DNA of 39,955 bases, from positions 103,909 through 143,863 of the forward strand of contig NZ_DS022276.1 in NCBI RefSeq assembly GCF_000153725.1, given 5' to 3'. This document shows, piece by piece, positions 9,086-16,790 of the stretch (the stretch's first letter is position 1; every line of letters starts with the position of its first letter). This DNA is from Salipiger bermudensis HTCC2601. Its GTDB lineage: Bacteria; Pseudomonadota; Alphaproteobacteria; Rhodobacterales; Rhodobacteraceae. The position numbers were made by a program, and so were the translations under genes. The notes beneath the pieces are model-generated. The model was not told where the DNA came from. It made no database searches and saw only the letters and a program-made list of their open reading frames with translations.

Positions 9086-10027
9086 TCAGACGTACCATGC
9101 GACGATGTGGGCGATCTCGCCCGCATCAAAGATCGGCAGGGCGACGAGGGTTTCGTAACCCTCGGTGAGGCCCGGCTTGCCGGTGACGATCAACGGCAGG
9201 CCGGTGGCGAGCACCTTGCCGATATTGCCCTGGTTGGCGTTGACCCGGCGCGGCGGCTCCTGCGTGTCGTCGGTCCAGAGCGGGCCCTCGCGCTCGCAGA
9301 TGCCGTCGGCGAGGATCGCGGCGATCTCGCGGCCGACCTTGACCGGGCGCGAGTCCCAGATCTCGAAACGGCGCGCGATCGGCGTGCCGCGGGCCGAGAG
9401 CAGGGTGAGCACGAAGCTCTTGTCCTGCGGCACCGGGATCGGCAGGCCGAGCCCGGTGGTCAGCCCCGCCTTGCCGGCGCTGTCGGCGCGGATGAAGCGG
9501 TAGCCGGAGCCGAGATCGCGGAACAGCATCGGCGTGCTGGCCGACCAGACGCCCCCCGGCAGGCCCTGGCCGCGCGGGAAATGCGTGTGCTGGGAGACCC
9601 ATTCGAAATGCTTGGCGGCGCCATAATAGCCATCATCCAGCATCAAGAGACCGTCTTCCTCGTGCCAGACCTCGATGGCGCCGGTGCGGTTTTCATCATC
9701 ACCGCAGAGCACCACGAGAACCGCCTTGAGCTGGGCGTCGTTGAACACCGGGATTGCCACTGCCGAGGTCAGCCCGGCTTCGGCGGCGGCCTCGATGCGC
9801 TTGAAATACGAGCCGTCGAAGCCCTTGAGCACCACCGGGCGCTCCTCGGCCCAGGCCTTGCCCGGCAGGCCTTCGCCCTTGGCGAAGCTGATCGCGCGGG
9901 TGGCCTCCTCGAAGGCCGAAAGCGCGCCGTAGTTGCCCGTGGCGAGGACCAGCCGGTCCCCCTCGGGCACCCAGATCTCGGTGACCTGGATGAAGGTCTT
10001 CACGGGTGCGTCAAGAACGGTGTCCAT
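9086..10027 (-). CDS. Tandem GAF-domain protein of the nitrate assimilation operon
   Basis: The product has 313 residues, no signal peptide and no output domain. It is built of internal repeats. FAKGEGLPGKAW, AGLTSAVAIPV and GAIEVW in the first half recur as FPRGQGLPGGVW, AGLTTGLGLPI and RRFEIW in the second. A shorter third copy ends the protein (GLPLIVTGKPGLTEGYETLVALPIF). This fits two GAF folds plus a partial third. GAF domains sense small ligands, nitrogen oxides or redox state. The position between nrtD and nirB suggests nitrate/nitrite sensing or a non-catalytic role, but no function can be read directly. The ATG at 10027 follows a strong AAGGGGG. Confidence 0.8.
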   Translation of the reverse strand: MDTVLDAPVKTFIQVTEIWVPEGDRLVLATGNYGALSAFEEATRAISFAKGEGLPGKAWAEERPVVLKGFDGSYFKRIEAAAEAGLTSAVAIPVFNDAQLKAVLVVLCGDDENRTGAIEVWHEEDGLLMLDDGYYGAAKHFEWVSQHTHFPRGQGLPGGVWSASTPMLFRDLGSGYRFIRADSAGKAGLTTGLGLPIPVPQDKSFVLTLLSARGTPIARRFEIWDSRPVKVGREIAAILADGICEREGPLWTDDTQEPPRRVNANQGNIGKVLATGLPLIVTGKPGLTEGYETLVALPIFDAGEIAHIVAWYV

Positions 10028-10095
10028 GATCGTGCCCCCTTGTCCTAGAGGTTTGCATCTGTCGCGCCCCGGCATCACGCGGGAGCGCCTGCCTT

Positions 10096-11793
10096 TCAGG
10101 CGGCTTTCTTCTTCTTCTCGGTCTTGGCCTCGGACTTGCCGTGTTTGCCGTGCTCGTACTCCTCGAGGAAGTTCAGCACCTGCTCGCGGTAGAGGTAGTA
10201 ATCCGGGTGCTCGAGCAGCGCCTTGCGGGTGCGGGGGCGGGGCAGGTCGACATCGACGATCTTGCCGATGGTGGCCTGCGGGCCGTTGGTCATCATCACC
10301 ACGCGGTCGGCCAGCAGGATCGCCTCGTCGACATCGTGGGTGACGCAGATCGCGGTCACCTTGGTGCGTGACCAGACCTCCATCAGCACCTCCTGCAACT
10401 CCCAGCGGGTGAGGCTGTCGAGCATCCCGAAGGGCTCGTCGAGCAGCAGCAGCTTGGGCGAGAGGGCAAAGGCGCGGGCGATGCCGACGCGCTGCTTCAT
10501 GCCGTTCGACATGTCGGCAGCACCCTTGTCCATCGCATCGGCGAGGCCGACGCGCTCGAGATAGTACTCGACCACCTCCTGGCGCTCGGCCTGGGAGGCC
10601 TTGGGATAGACCTTGTCGACCCCGATGGCGCAGTTCTCGCGGGCGGTGAGCCACGGGAACAGGTTGGGCGACTGGAACACCACCGCACGCTCGGGGTCGG
10701 CGCCCTCGACATGGCGGCCATCAAGACGGATGCCGCCCTTGGAGATGCTGTTGAGGCCGGCTGCCATGGTCAGCACGGTGGACTTGCCGCAGCCCGAATG
10801 GCCGATCAGCGAGATGAACTCGCCCTTGTTGACCTTGAGGTTGAAGTCCTCGACCACCGTGAGCGGGCCCTTGGGGGTGGGGTAGATCTTGTGCAGCTGC
10901 GAGAAGTCGAGGAAGCGCTCCTCGATCATGCCTTCCTGCGCCTTGGCGACCGCTGCCGGAACGTCTGCCGCGATGCCGTGGATCGGGGTCACGTCGGGCA
11001 GGTTGCGGCTGCCCTCGGTCTTGGCCTCGATGCCCACGTCCATCAGGTAGGTGGTGACCTCGGCGCGCAGGCGCTTGAAGGTCTCGTCATGGTTCATCTC
11101 GCCACGATCGCGCGGGCGCGGAATGCTCACCGGGAACTCGGTGCCGAGCGTGCCGTCGGGGTTCAGCGCGATGATGCGGTCGGCCAGCATGATCGCCTCG
11201 TCGACATCGTTGGTGATCAGCACGCAGGTCTTCTTGTCCTGCTCCCAGATCTGCTCGATCTCGTCGGCGAGATTGGCGCGGGTCAGCGCGTCGAGCGCCG
11301 AGAGCGGCTCGTCGAGCAGCAGCACTTCGGGGCTCATGGCCAGCGCGCGGGCGACGTTGACGCGCTGGCGCATGCCGCCCGAGAGCTCGGCCGGACGCCG
11401 CGTGGTGGCGTGGCTGAGCCCGACCATCTTGACGTACTTGGCGACGGTGGCCTCCTTCTCGGCCTTGGGCATCTTGGGGAAGACGCTGTCGAGCGCGAGC
11501 TGCACGTTGCCGTTCACCGTGAGCCACGGCATCAGCGAATAGTTCTGGAAGATCACGCCGCGCTCGGGGCCGGGGCCCTCGATCTCGGCGCCCTTGAAGG
11601 TGACGCGGCCCTTGGAGGGCTTTTCGAGCCCGGCCATCAGGTTGATCAGCGTGGTCTTGCCGCTGCCGGAGAAGCCCAGGAGCACGAGGAACTCGCCCTC
11701 CCGGACCTCGAGGTCGATGCCTTTCAGCACATCGGTCTTGTGGGTGCCTTCGCCGAAGCTTTTCGAGACGTTTTCGAACTTGAGAATGCTCAT
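10096..11793 (-). CDS. nrtD: Nitrate/nitrite ABC transporter ATPase, two fused nucleotide-binding domains
   Basis: The protein has 565 residues and carries two complete ABC ATPase domains. The first has Walker A GFSGSGKT (40-47), signature LSGGMRQRV and Walker B LLLDEP. The second has GHSGCGKS (about 335), signature MSNGMKQRV and LLLDEP. A linker of about 50 residues joins them, and a Lys-rich tail (EKKKKAA) ends the protein. In cyanobacteria, NrtC (ATPase plus NrtA-like domain) and NrtD (ATPase) supply the two domains; here a single polypeptide supplies both and no NrtC-type solute-binding domain is present. It energises NrtB. The start follows AAGGAC with normal spacing. Confidence 0.92.
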   Translation of the reverse strand: MSILKFENVSKSFGEGTHKTDVLKGIDLEVREGEFLVLLGFSGSGKTTLINLMAGLEKPSKGRVTFKGAEIEGPGPERGVIFQNYSLMPWLTVNGNVQLALDSVFPKMPKAEKEATVAKYVKMVGLSHATTRRPAELSGGMRQRVNVARALAMSPEVLLLDEPLSALDALTRANLADEIEQIWEQDKKTCVLITNDVDEAIMLADRIIALNPDGTLGTEFPVSIPRPRDRGEMNHDETFKRLRAEVTTYLMDVGIEAKTEGSRNLPDVTPIHGIAADVPAAVAKAQEGMIEERFLDFSQLHKIYPTPKGPLTVVEDFNLKVNKGEFISLIGHSGCGKSTVLTMAAGLNSISKGGIRLDGRHVEGADPERAVVFQSPNLFPWLTARENCAIGVDKVYPKASQAERQEVVEYYLERVGLADAMDKGAADMSNGMKQRVGIARAFALSPKLLLLDEPFGMLDSLTRWELQEVLMEVWSRTKVTAICVTHDVDEAILLADRVVMMTNGPQATIGKIVDVDLPRPRTRKALLEHPDYYLYREQVLNFLEEYEHGKHGKSEAKTEKKKKAA

Positions 11794-11808
11794 GGATTTG
11801 TCCTTTCG

Positions 11809-11916
11809 CGCGATCGCTTCGCGACTTGAGCGCTGGTTTGTTCGCGCTACCGCTTGGCTGCTTGAGCGCTGGCTTGCTTGCGCTATCGCTTCGCTACCTG
11901 AGCGCTGGTGGTCTCC
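11809..11916. repeat. Three tandem 36-bp imperfect repeats between nrtB and nrtD
   Basis: Three consecutive 36-base units (11809-11844, 11845-11880, 11881-11916) share the pattern CGCkAyCGCTTsGCkrCyTGAGCGCTGG followed by a more variable end. Each unit contains the palindrome AGCGCT. They fill almost the whole nrtB-nrtD gap. This looks like a minisatellite or a processed, structured mRNA spacer; its function is unknown. Confidence 0.75.
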
Positions 11917-11929
11917 TGACCGGCCCGGT

Positions 11930-13012
11930 TCAGCGGTTGTTCGAGAAGGTGAAGAGCGATTGCAGGGCGAACATCACGCGATCGAGCAGGAAGCCGATGA
12001 TGCCGATGGTGAACACCGCGACCATGATCTTGGCGAGCGACGAGGAGGAGCCGTTCTGGAACTCGTCCCAGACGAACTTTCCGAGGCCGGGGTTCTGGGC
12101 CAGCATCTCGGCGGCGATCAGCACCATCCAGCCAACCCCGAGCGACAGGCGCAGGCCGGTGAAGATCAGCGGCAGGGCCGAGGGCAGCACCAGCTTGGTG
12201 ATCTTGGTCCAGGTGTTCATCTTGAGCACCTTGGAGACGTTGACCAGATCCTTGTCGATCGAGGCCACGCCGAGCGCGGTGTTGATCAGGGTCGGCCACA
12301 GCGAGCACAGCGTCACGGTGATCGCCGAGATCAGGAAGGACTTGGAGAACAGCCCGTCATTGGTGGCCACCGCGGCGGAGATGATCATCGTCACGATGGG
12401 CAGCCAGGCCAGCGGCGAGACCGGCTTGAAGATCTGCACAAGCGGGTTGATGGCCGAGTTGGCGTAAGGAGAGAGGCCGGCGAGAATGCCCAGAGGGATC
12501 GCCACGCAGGAGCCGATCAGGAAGCCGAAGAACACCGTCTTGATCGAGGTCCAGATCTGCTCGTAATAGCTCGGCGCGCCGGTATAGGCGATGTCCTTGA
12601 CCTGGTCGGCCTTGCCCGCGGCGATGAGCTTCTCGTTGCGCGCCGCCACCATGGTCTCGAACTTGGCCTTCTTGGCGGCCTTGGCCTGCGCGTCCTCGTG
12701 CAGGAGCACCGCCTCGTGCCAGACCTGCGCCGGACCCGGGACCGCGCCGAGCGAGGTCTGCACCTTGGGCGCCAGCGTGCCCCAGAGCAGCAGGAAGCCC
12801 GCGATGGCCAGAAGCGGCACGCCCAGCAGCAGCCAGATGTCCTTCATCTGGGCCTTGGGGTTGTCGCCGGCGGCGGCTTTCAGGATCGGGGTGATCCATG
12901 CGAGGCCGAGGACGCGGAACCAGGCGTCGGCCTTGTTGATGCGGGTGAAGAGGCGCGCCCGGCGGGCTTCGCGCTCGGCCTCACGGGCGTAGTCTGGATC
13001 GACGGTTGTCAT
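11930..13012 (-). CDS. nrtB: Nitrate/nitrite ABC transporter permease NrtB
   Basis: This 360-residue inner-membrane permease belongs to the NrtB/SsuC/TauC family. The first membrane helix is at about 58-80 (IWLLLGVPLLAIAGFLLLW). It is followed by a charged helical stretch at 110-140 and then the transport core. The ATPase-contacting EAA-like loop is TKITKLVLPSALPLIFTGLR. The start MTTVDPDY is preceded by GAGGA. A longer in-frame upstream extension is proline- and arginine-rich and is rejected. The gene lies between nrtA and nrtD in the operon. Confidence 0.93.
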   Translation of the reverse strand: MTTVDPDYAREAEREARRARLFTRINKADAWFRVLGLAWITPILKAAAGDNPKAQMKDIWLLLGVPLLAIAGFLLLWGTLAPKVQTSLGAVPGPAQVWHEAVLLHEDAQAKAAKKAKFETMVAARNEKLIAAGKADQVKDIAYTGAPSYYEQIWTSIKTVFFGFLIGSCVAIPLGILAGLSPYANSAINPLVQIFKPVSPLAWLPIVTMIISAAVATNDGLFSKSFLISAITVTLCSLWPTLINTALGVASIDKDLVNVSKVLKMNTWTKITKLVLPSALPLIFTGLRLSLGVGWMVLIAAEMLAQNPGLGKFVWDEFQNGSSSSLAKIMVAVFTIGIIGFLLDRVMFALQSLFTFSNNR

Positions 13013-13127
13013 CTGAGGAGTCCTCGGCGGTTGGATGGATCGGTCCGGTGAGCGGCGCTCGCGCCGGGGGCGCATCGCCCCACCCACCGTCCCGCAGTCT
13101 GTCTCGGAAGCTGTCTCGGGAGGAGGT

Positions 13128-13156
13128 GGCGGAGGCACCCGGGAGGTGCGTCCGCC
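13128..13156 (-). other. Hairpin in the nrtA-nrtB gap
   Basis: GGCGGA-G-GCACC / GGTGC-G-TCCGCC forms 11 base pairs with one mismatch and a 5-base loop. There is no T-tract. Hairpins at this place after a binding-protein gene commonly protect its mRNA and raise its level over the permease (inference). Confidence 0.5.
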
Positions 13157-13210
13157 ATGCATTTGCCGTTTCCTCAGGGTGCGCCCGGAGGGCACATCCC
13201 CGAAGGGAAA

Positions 13211-14572
13211 TCAGCCCTGGATCTCGTTGCCCACGACCTTCTGCTCACCTTTCAGGCCGATCGGCAGGCTCTCGAGATAGCCGTTGGGGGTGCGGCCGTC
13301 ATAGGGGATGCCGTCGATGATGTCGGCAGCCGGGGTCGCGTCCTTGTAGCCGTCGCTGTCCCAGGGGAAATCAGCCTCGTTGGCGAGACCCTCGTCGACC
13401 AGCGCGCGAGCGGCCTCGAGGTAGATCTCGGGCTTGTAGACCGACTTGGCGACCTCGTCGTACCAGCTATCCGGCTTGGCCTCGGCGATCTGGCCCCAGC
13501 GGCGCATCTGGGTCAGGTACCAGACCGCGTCGGAGTAGAACGGGTAGGTGGCGTTGTAGCGGAAGAACACGTTGAAGTCGGGAACCTCGCGCTTGTCGCC
13601 CTTCTCGTATTCGAAGGTGCCGGTCATCGAGTTGGCGATCACCTCGGCATCGGCGCCCACGTATTCCGGCTGCGACAGCATCTCGACCGCTTCCATGCGG
13701 TTGGCGTTGTCGTTCTCGTCAAGCCACATGGCGGCGCGGATCAGCGCCTTGACCACGGCCTTGGTGGTGTTGGGGTTCTCTTCCGCGAAATCGGCGGTGA
13801 TGCCGAAGACCTTCTCGGGGTTGTTCTTCCAGAGCTCGTAATCGGTGATCACCGGCACGCCGATGCCCTTGAACACCGCCGCCTGGTTCCACGGCTCACC
13901 GACGCAGTAGCCGTAGATCGTGCCGGCCTCGAGGGTGGCGGGCATCTGCGGCGGCGGGGTGACCGAGAGCAGAACATCGGCGCCGATCTGGCCGGTGACG
14001 TTCTCGGGCGAGTAGTAGCCGGGCTCGAGACCACCGGCGGCGAGCCAGTAGCGCAGCTCGTAATTGTGGGTCGAGACCGGGAACACCATACCCATGTTGA
14101 AGGGCTTGCCCTCGGAGCGGTACTTCTCGACCACCGGCGCCAGCGCCTCGGCCGAGATCGGGTGCTGCGGAAGGCCGTCTTCGTTGGTCGGGATGTTGGG
14201 CTTCATCTCTTCCCAGACGGCATTGCTGACGGTGATGCCGTTGCCGTTCAGATCCATCGAGAAGGGCGTGATGATATGCGCCTCGGTGCCGTAGCCGATG
14301 GTGGCGGCGAGCGGCTGCCCGGCCAGCATGTGGGCGCCGTCGAGCTGGCCGCCGATCACGCCGTCGAGCAGAACCTTCCAGTTGGCCTGTGCCTCGAGCG
14401 TCACGAACAGTCCCTCGTCGAGGAAGTAGCCCTGCTCGTAGGCCACCGCGAGCGGCGCCATGTCGGTCAGCTTGATGAAGCCGAAGGTCAGTTCATCCTT
14501 TTCGAGATCCTGCGCGAGCAGGGGAGAGGAGAGCGCCGTGGTGGCGGTAAGTGCGAGGAGAAGGTTCTTCAT
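13211..14572 (-). CDS. nrtA: Nitrate/nitrite ABC transporter substrate-binding protein NrtA
   Basis: The 453-residue precursor has a signal peptide ([21 protein letters not shown], likely cut before Asp) and no lipobox cysteine, so it should be soluble and periplasmic. Family blocks are [40 protein letters not shown] and [13 protein letters not shown], which resemble the NrtA nitrate pocket and recur in NasS nearby. It is the first gene of the nrtABD-GAF-nirBD-nasA operon. Its 172-base leader carries the NasT-type RNA elements. Start: ATG after GGGACGG; an upstream in-frame extension is not signal-like. Confidence 0.94.
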   Translation of the reverse strand: MKNLLLALTATTALSSPLLAQDLEKDELTFGFIKLTDMAPLAVAYEQGYFLDEGLFVTLEAQANWKVLLDGVIGGQLDGAHMLAGQPLAATIGYGTEAHIITPFSMDLNGNGITVSNAVWEEMKPNIPTNEDGLPQHPISAEALAPVVEKYRSEGKPFNMGMVFPVSTHNYELRYWLAAGGLEPGYYSPENVTGQIGADVLLSVTPPPQMPATLEAGTIYGYCVGEPWNQAAVFKGIGVPVITDYELWKNNPEKVFGITADFAEENPNTTKAVVKALIRAAMWLDENDNANRMEAVEMLSQPEYVGADAEVIANSMTGTFEYEKGDKREVPDFNVFFRYNATYPFYSDAVWYLTQMRRWGQIAEAKPDSWYDEVAKSVYKPEIYLEAARALVDEGLANEADFPWDSDGYKDATPAADIIDGIPYDGRTPNGYLESLPIGLKGEQKVVGNEIQG

Positions 14573-14595
14573 TCGTCCGTTCCGTCCCTTGGAGA

Positions 14596-14617
14596 TGCCC
14601 GGTGAAACGCCCGGGCA
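14596..14617 (-). other. Leader hairpin close to the nrtA ribosome-binding region
   Basis: A perfect 7-bp stem (TGCCCGG / CCGGGCA) with an 8-base loop lies between the leader terminator and the nrtA start. It may protect the antiterminated mRNA (inference). Confidence 0.4.
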
Positions 14618-14624
14618 GAAAAAC

Positions 14625-14680
14625 AAAAAAAGCCGCCGACTGATCGCGACTCTGGAGGAGGTCGCGGCAGTCGAGCGGCT
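14625..14680 (-). terminator. Intrinsic terminator in the nrtA leader (attenuator)
   Basis: On the minus strand AGCCGC-tc-GACT-gc-CGCGAC pairs with GTCGCG-atc-AGTC-g-GCGGCT around a 10-base loop and is followed by seven Ts. It sits upstream of nrtA, so it should stop transcription unless prevented. Its 5' arm overlaps the P2 hairpin. Confidence 0.85.
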
Positions 14681-14739
14681 TTGCTCGGATATCCCAAACG
14701 CTGGGAGAATTTCGGGAGCGGCGCGCCATTGCGCTGCTC
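14672..14739 (-). promoter_or_regulatory. ANTAR-type dual-hairpin leader RNA (NasT target)
   Basis: P1 (14716-14739): GAGC-a-GCGC, loop AATGGC, GCGC-c-GCTC. P2 (14672-14687): CGAGC, loop AAAGCC, GCTCG. Both loops have six bases with A at position 1 and G at position 4, the hallmark of ANTAR-bound antitermination RNAs. The linker is 28 bases. P2 shares bases with the 5' arm of the following terminator, so the two are mutually exclusive. The adjacent gene nasT encodes the matching ANTAR protein. Confidence 0.85.
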
Positions 14740-14748
14740 GTGACCCTT

Positions 14749-14777
14749 CTATGACGGCAACTTCCGGATCCGATCAA
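14749..14777 (-). promoter_or_regulatory. Possible nrtA operon promoter
   Basis: TTGATC (14772-14777) and TCATAG (14749-14754) are spaced by 17 bases and would start transcription just upstream of hairpin P1. The -10 match is poor. The position fits, but the call is weak. Confidence 0.25.
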
Positions 14778-14823
14778 TTGAAAATGTCACCTTGGGGTCA
14801 TGTTTAACCGGGTGGTCAATTTT

Positions 14824-14838
14824 CAGATGCTGCATCTG
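14824..14838. promoter_or_regulatory. Perfect palindrome upstream of the nrtA promoter region
   Basis: CAGATGC-T-GCATCTG is a perfect 7-1-7 inverted repeat just downstream of the nasS stop. It lacks a T-tract on either side, so a protein operator is more likely than a terminator. No regulator is assigned. Confidence 0.3.
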
Positions 14839-14853
14839 CATAAAAAGGCGGCG

Positions 14854-16029
14854 TCAGTGCGCCGAGGGCTCGAAAATGCGGCCATCGAAGAACGAATCCG
14901 GCCCGAGGAAGAGCCGTCCCGATGTCGAGGCCACGGCGGTCTCCTCCGAGAGCGCGCCCTCCATCTTCGACGAAGCGCCGGGCAGCTCGGCCCGGGTCGG
15001 CGCCAGCGCCTCGCGGAAGAGGTCGCTGCGGAACACCGCGCGCGCGGCACGCGCCGCGGTGGGCCGGTCGAGCCCGGTGCGCGCGGCGAGCTGCAACCCG
15101 ATCCACTCCGCCTGGCTGCGCCACGGGAAGGTGGCGGCGCCGTGGTGGAACTCGACGAAGCCCGGCACGTGGCGCTCCTCGCCCTGGGCCGAGATCACCA
15201 GCCGGCCGTTCAGCGCCCGGTCGAGGATCTCGGCCGGCAGGTCGAGATATTCCTTGCGGCTGAGCAGCTCGGCAGCAAGCGTCGGCGATCCGGGCTCGGC
15301 CAGCCAGCGCCCGGCGCGCCAGACCGCGCGGATCAACCGGCCCAGCAGGTCAGGCTCGGCGCTCGCCCAGTCGCTGCGCACCGCCAGCACCTTCTCGGGG
15401 GCGAAGCGCCAGATCGCGCTGCCAGGCAGCAGCAGCGTGCCGACGCCGTTCTCCACCGCGATCGAGCCCCAGGGCTCGCCGACGCAGAAGGCGTCGATCT
15501 CGCCGGCCTGCATGGCATCGGCCATCAGCGAGGGCGGCACGGTGCGGATGTCGACGCTCTGCGGGGCCGGCAGCCCCAGCGCCGAGAGCCAGTAGTAGAG
15601 CAGCTCCGCATGCATCGAGAACGGGAAGGGCACGCCCAGGCGCAGCGGCTGGTCGGCTACGGCGATCAGCGCCTCGCCGGCGGTGCGGGCATCATTGAAG
15701 GCGAAGTCGTGGCCATGTTCGCGCAGCCGTGCGGCCAGCGCGTTGCTCACCCCGATGACATTGCCGTTCACGCCCAGCACCGAGACCGCCGAGAGCGCCG
15801 TGCCGGTTCCACCGAGCCCCAGCGCCGACGCCACAGGGACCGGCGAGAGCATGTGCGCCGCCTCGACCCGGCCGAAGCTCAGCATGTCGCGCACCGACGA
15901 CCACGATGGCGCCCGGCGCAGCTCGAGCGCGATGCTCTCCTCGGCGGCAAAGCCCATTTCATGCGCCACGATCAGCGGCGCGGCATCGATCAGGGGCAGG
16001 AAACCCACGGACAGGGTCGCAGCGATCAT
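14854..16029 (-). CDS. nasS: NasS, cytoplasmic nitrate/nitrite sensor
   Basis: This 391-residue protein is homologous to NrtA (LPLIDAAPLIVAHEMGF, VEAAHMLSPVPVA, DAFCVGEPWGSIA) but has no signal peptide, so it should stay in the cytoplasm. In the NasS/NasT system, NasS binds and holds NasT when nitrate is absent, and nitrate or nitrite releases it. The ATG overlaps the nasT stop (ATGA), so the two are coupled. The gene ends 281 bases upstream of nrtA. Confidence 0.92.
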   Translation of the reverse strand: MIAATLSVGFLPLIDAAPLIVAHEMGFAAEESIALELRRAPSWSSVRDMLSFGRVEAAHMLSPVPVASALGLGGTGTALSAVSVLGVNGNVIGVSNALAARLREHGHDFAFNDARTAGEALIAVADQPLRLGVPFPFSMHAELLYYWLSALGLPAPQSVDIRTVPPSLMADAMQAGEIDAFCVGEPWGSIAVENGVGTLLLPGSAIWRFAPEKVLAVRSDWASAEPDLLGRLIRAVWRAGRWLAEPGSPTLAAELLSRKEYLDLPAEILDRALNGRLVISAQGEERHVPGFVEFHHGAATFPWRSQAEWIGLQLAARTGLDRPTAARAARAVFRSDLFREALAPTRAELPGASSKMEGALSEETAVASTSGRLFLGPDSFFDGRIFEPSAH

Positions 16030-16610
16030 CCCAGAAGCCCCGCCGCCGTCACCAGCGCCGCGGCCACCTCGGCCACGCGCTTGCCCTGATCCATCGCGGT
16101 CTTGCGCAGCAGCGCATAGGCCTCGTCCTCATCGACCCCGCGCGCCTTCATCAGCATACCCTTGGCGCGGTCGATCATCTTGCGCTCTTCCAATGCGCGC
16201 TTGGTTTCGGCCAACTCGGTGCGCATCCGCTGGAACATGCGAAAGCGCGCGATGGCGGCGTCCATGATCGGCTTCACCCGCTGCGGTTTCATGCCATCGA
16301 CCACGTAGGCCGAAACGCCCGCCTCGATGGCGGTGTCGGTCAGTCCCTCGCCGTCGCGGTCGACGAACATCGCCACGGGCCGGTCGAGCGGCCCTGAGGC
16401 CAGCGCGAGCTCTTCGAGCGTGTCGCGCGACGGGCTTTCCACGTCGATCAGCACCACGTCCGGGCTCAGCGCCTGGATCTTGCGGGCGAGGCCAGTGGGC
16501 TCGGAGATGACGTGAATGTCGTAGCTGCCCGCATCCCGCAGGCTGTCCACGATGAGAATGGCGCGGTCGCGGTCAGGCTCGACCACGACGATGGAGAGGG
16601 AGGCACTCAT
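16026..16610 (-). CDS. nasT: NasT, ANTAR-domain antiterminator response regulator
   Basis: The product has 194 residues: a receiver-like domain (about 4-120; candidate aspartate Asp56 in VVLIDVESP) and a C-terminal ANTAR domain (about 130-190; LEERKMIDRAKGMLMKARG...EAYALLRKTAM). ANTAR domains bind paired hexaloop hairpins and prevent terminator formation, and such an RNA lies just upstream of nrtA. The start MSASLSIVVVEPD follows a purine-rich stretch. A longer open frame extends upstream but is not conserved-looking and covers the divergent gene. Confidence 0.94.
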   Translation of the reverse strand: MSASLSIVVVEPDRDRAILIVDSLRDAGSYDIHVISEPTGLARKIQALSPDVVLIDVESPSRDTLEELALASGPLDRPVAMFVDRDGEGLTDTAIEAGVSAYVVDGMKPQRVKPIMDAAIARFRMFQRMRTELAETKRALEERKMIDRAKGMLMKARGVDEDEAYALLRKTAMDQGKRVAEVAAALVTAAGLLG

Positions 16611-16710
16611 GGGCTCAGGAACAGCAGCGTTGTGGTGGGAAGTAAAGCTGGCCGATGGGGGTGGTGCCCTCGAAAAAGGCGCTTTGCCCGTTTTCTGGGC
16701 GGTGGTCCCT

Positions 16711-16727
16711 TGCACATGCCCTGTGCA
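16711..16727. promoter_or_regulatory. NtrC-type binding site between nasT and the divergent monooxygenase gene
   Basis: TGCAC-N7-GTGCA is a perfect match to the core NtrC palindrome. It lies 101 bases upstream of nasT and 64 bases upstream of the luciferase-like gene. No convincing sigma-54 -24/-12 pair was found beside it; in some Rhodobacteraceae NtrC works with the housekeeping sigma factor. Confidence 0.55.
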
Positions 16728-16790
16728 GGGCCGGGGCTTTCGGTGCAGGCCGCAGGACCTATGTTGCCGGACGACACAAGGGAGCACGCA

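Noticed and set aside
14755-14785. Sigma-54 promoter for the nrtA operon
   Set aside because: The nearest GG...GC pair is spaced by 11 bases, not the required 10, and the rest of the consensus is missing.
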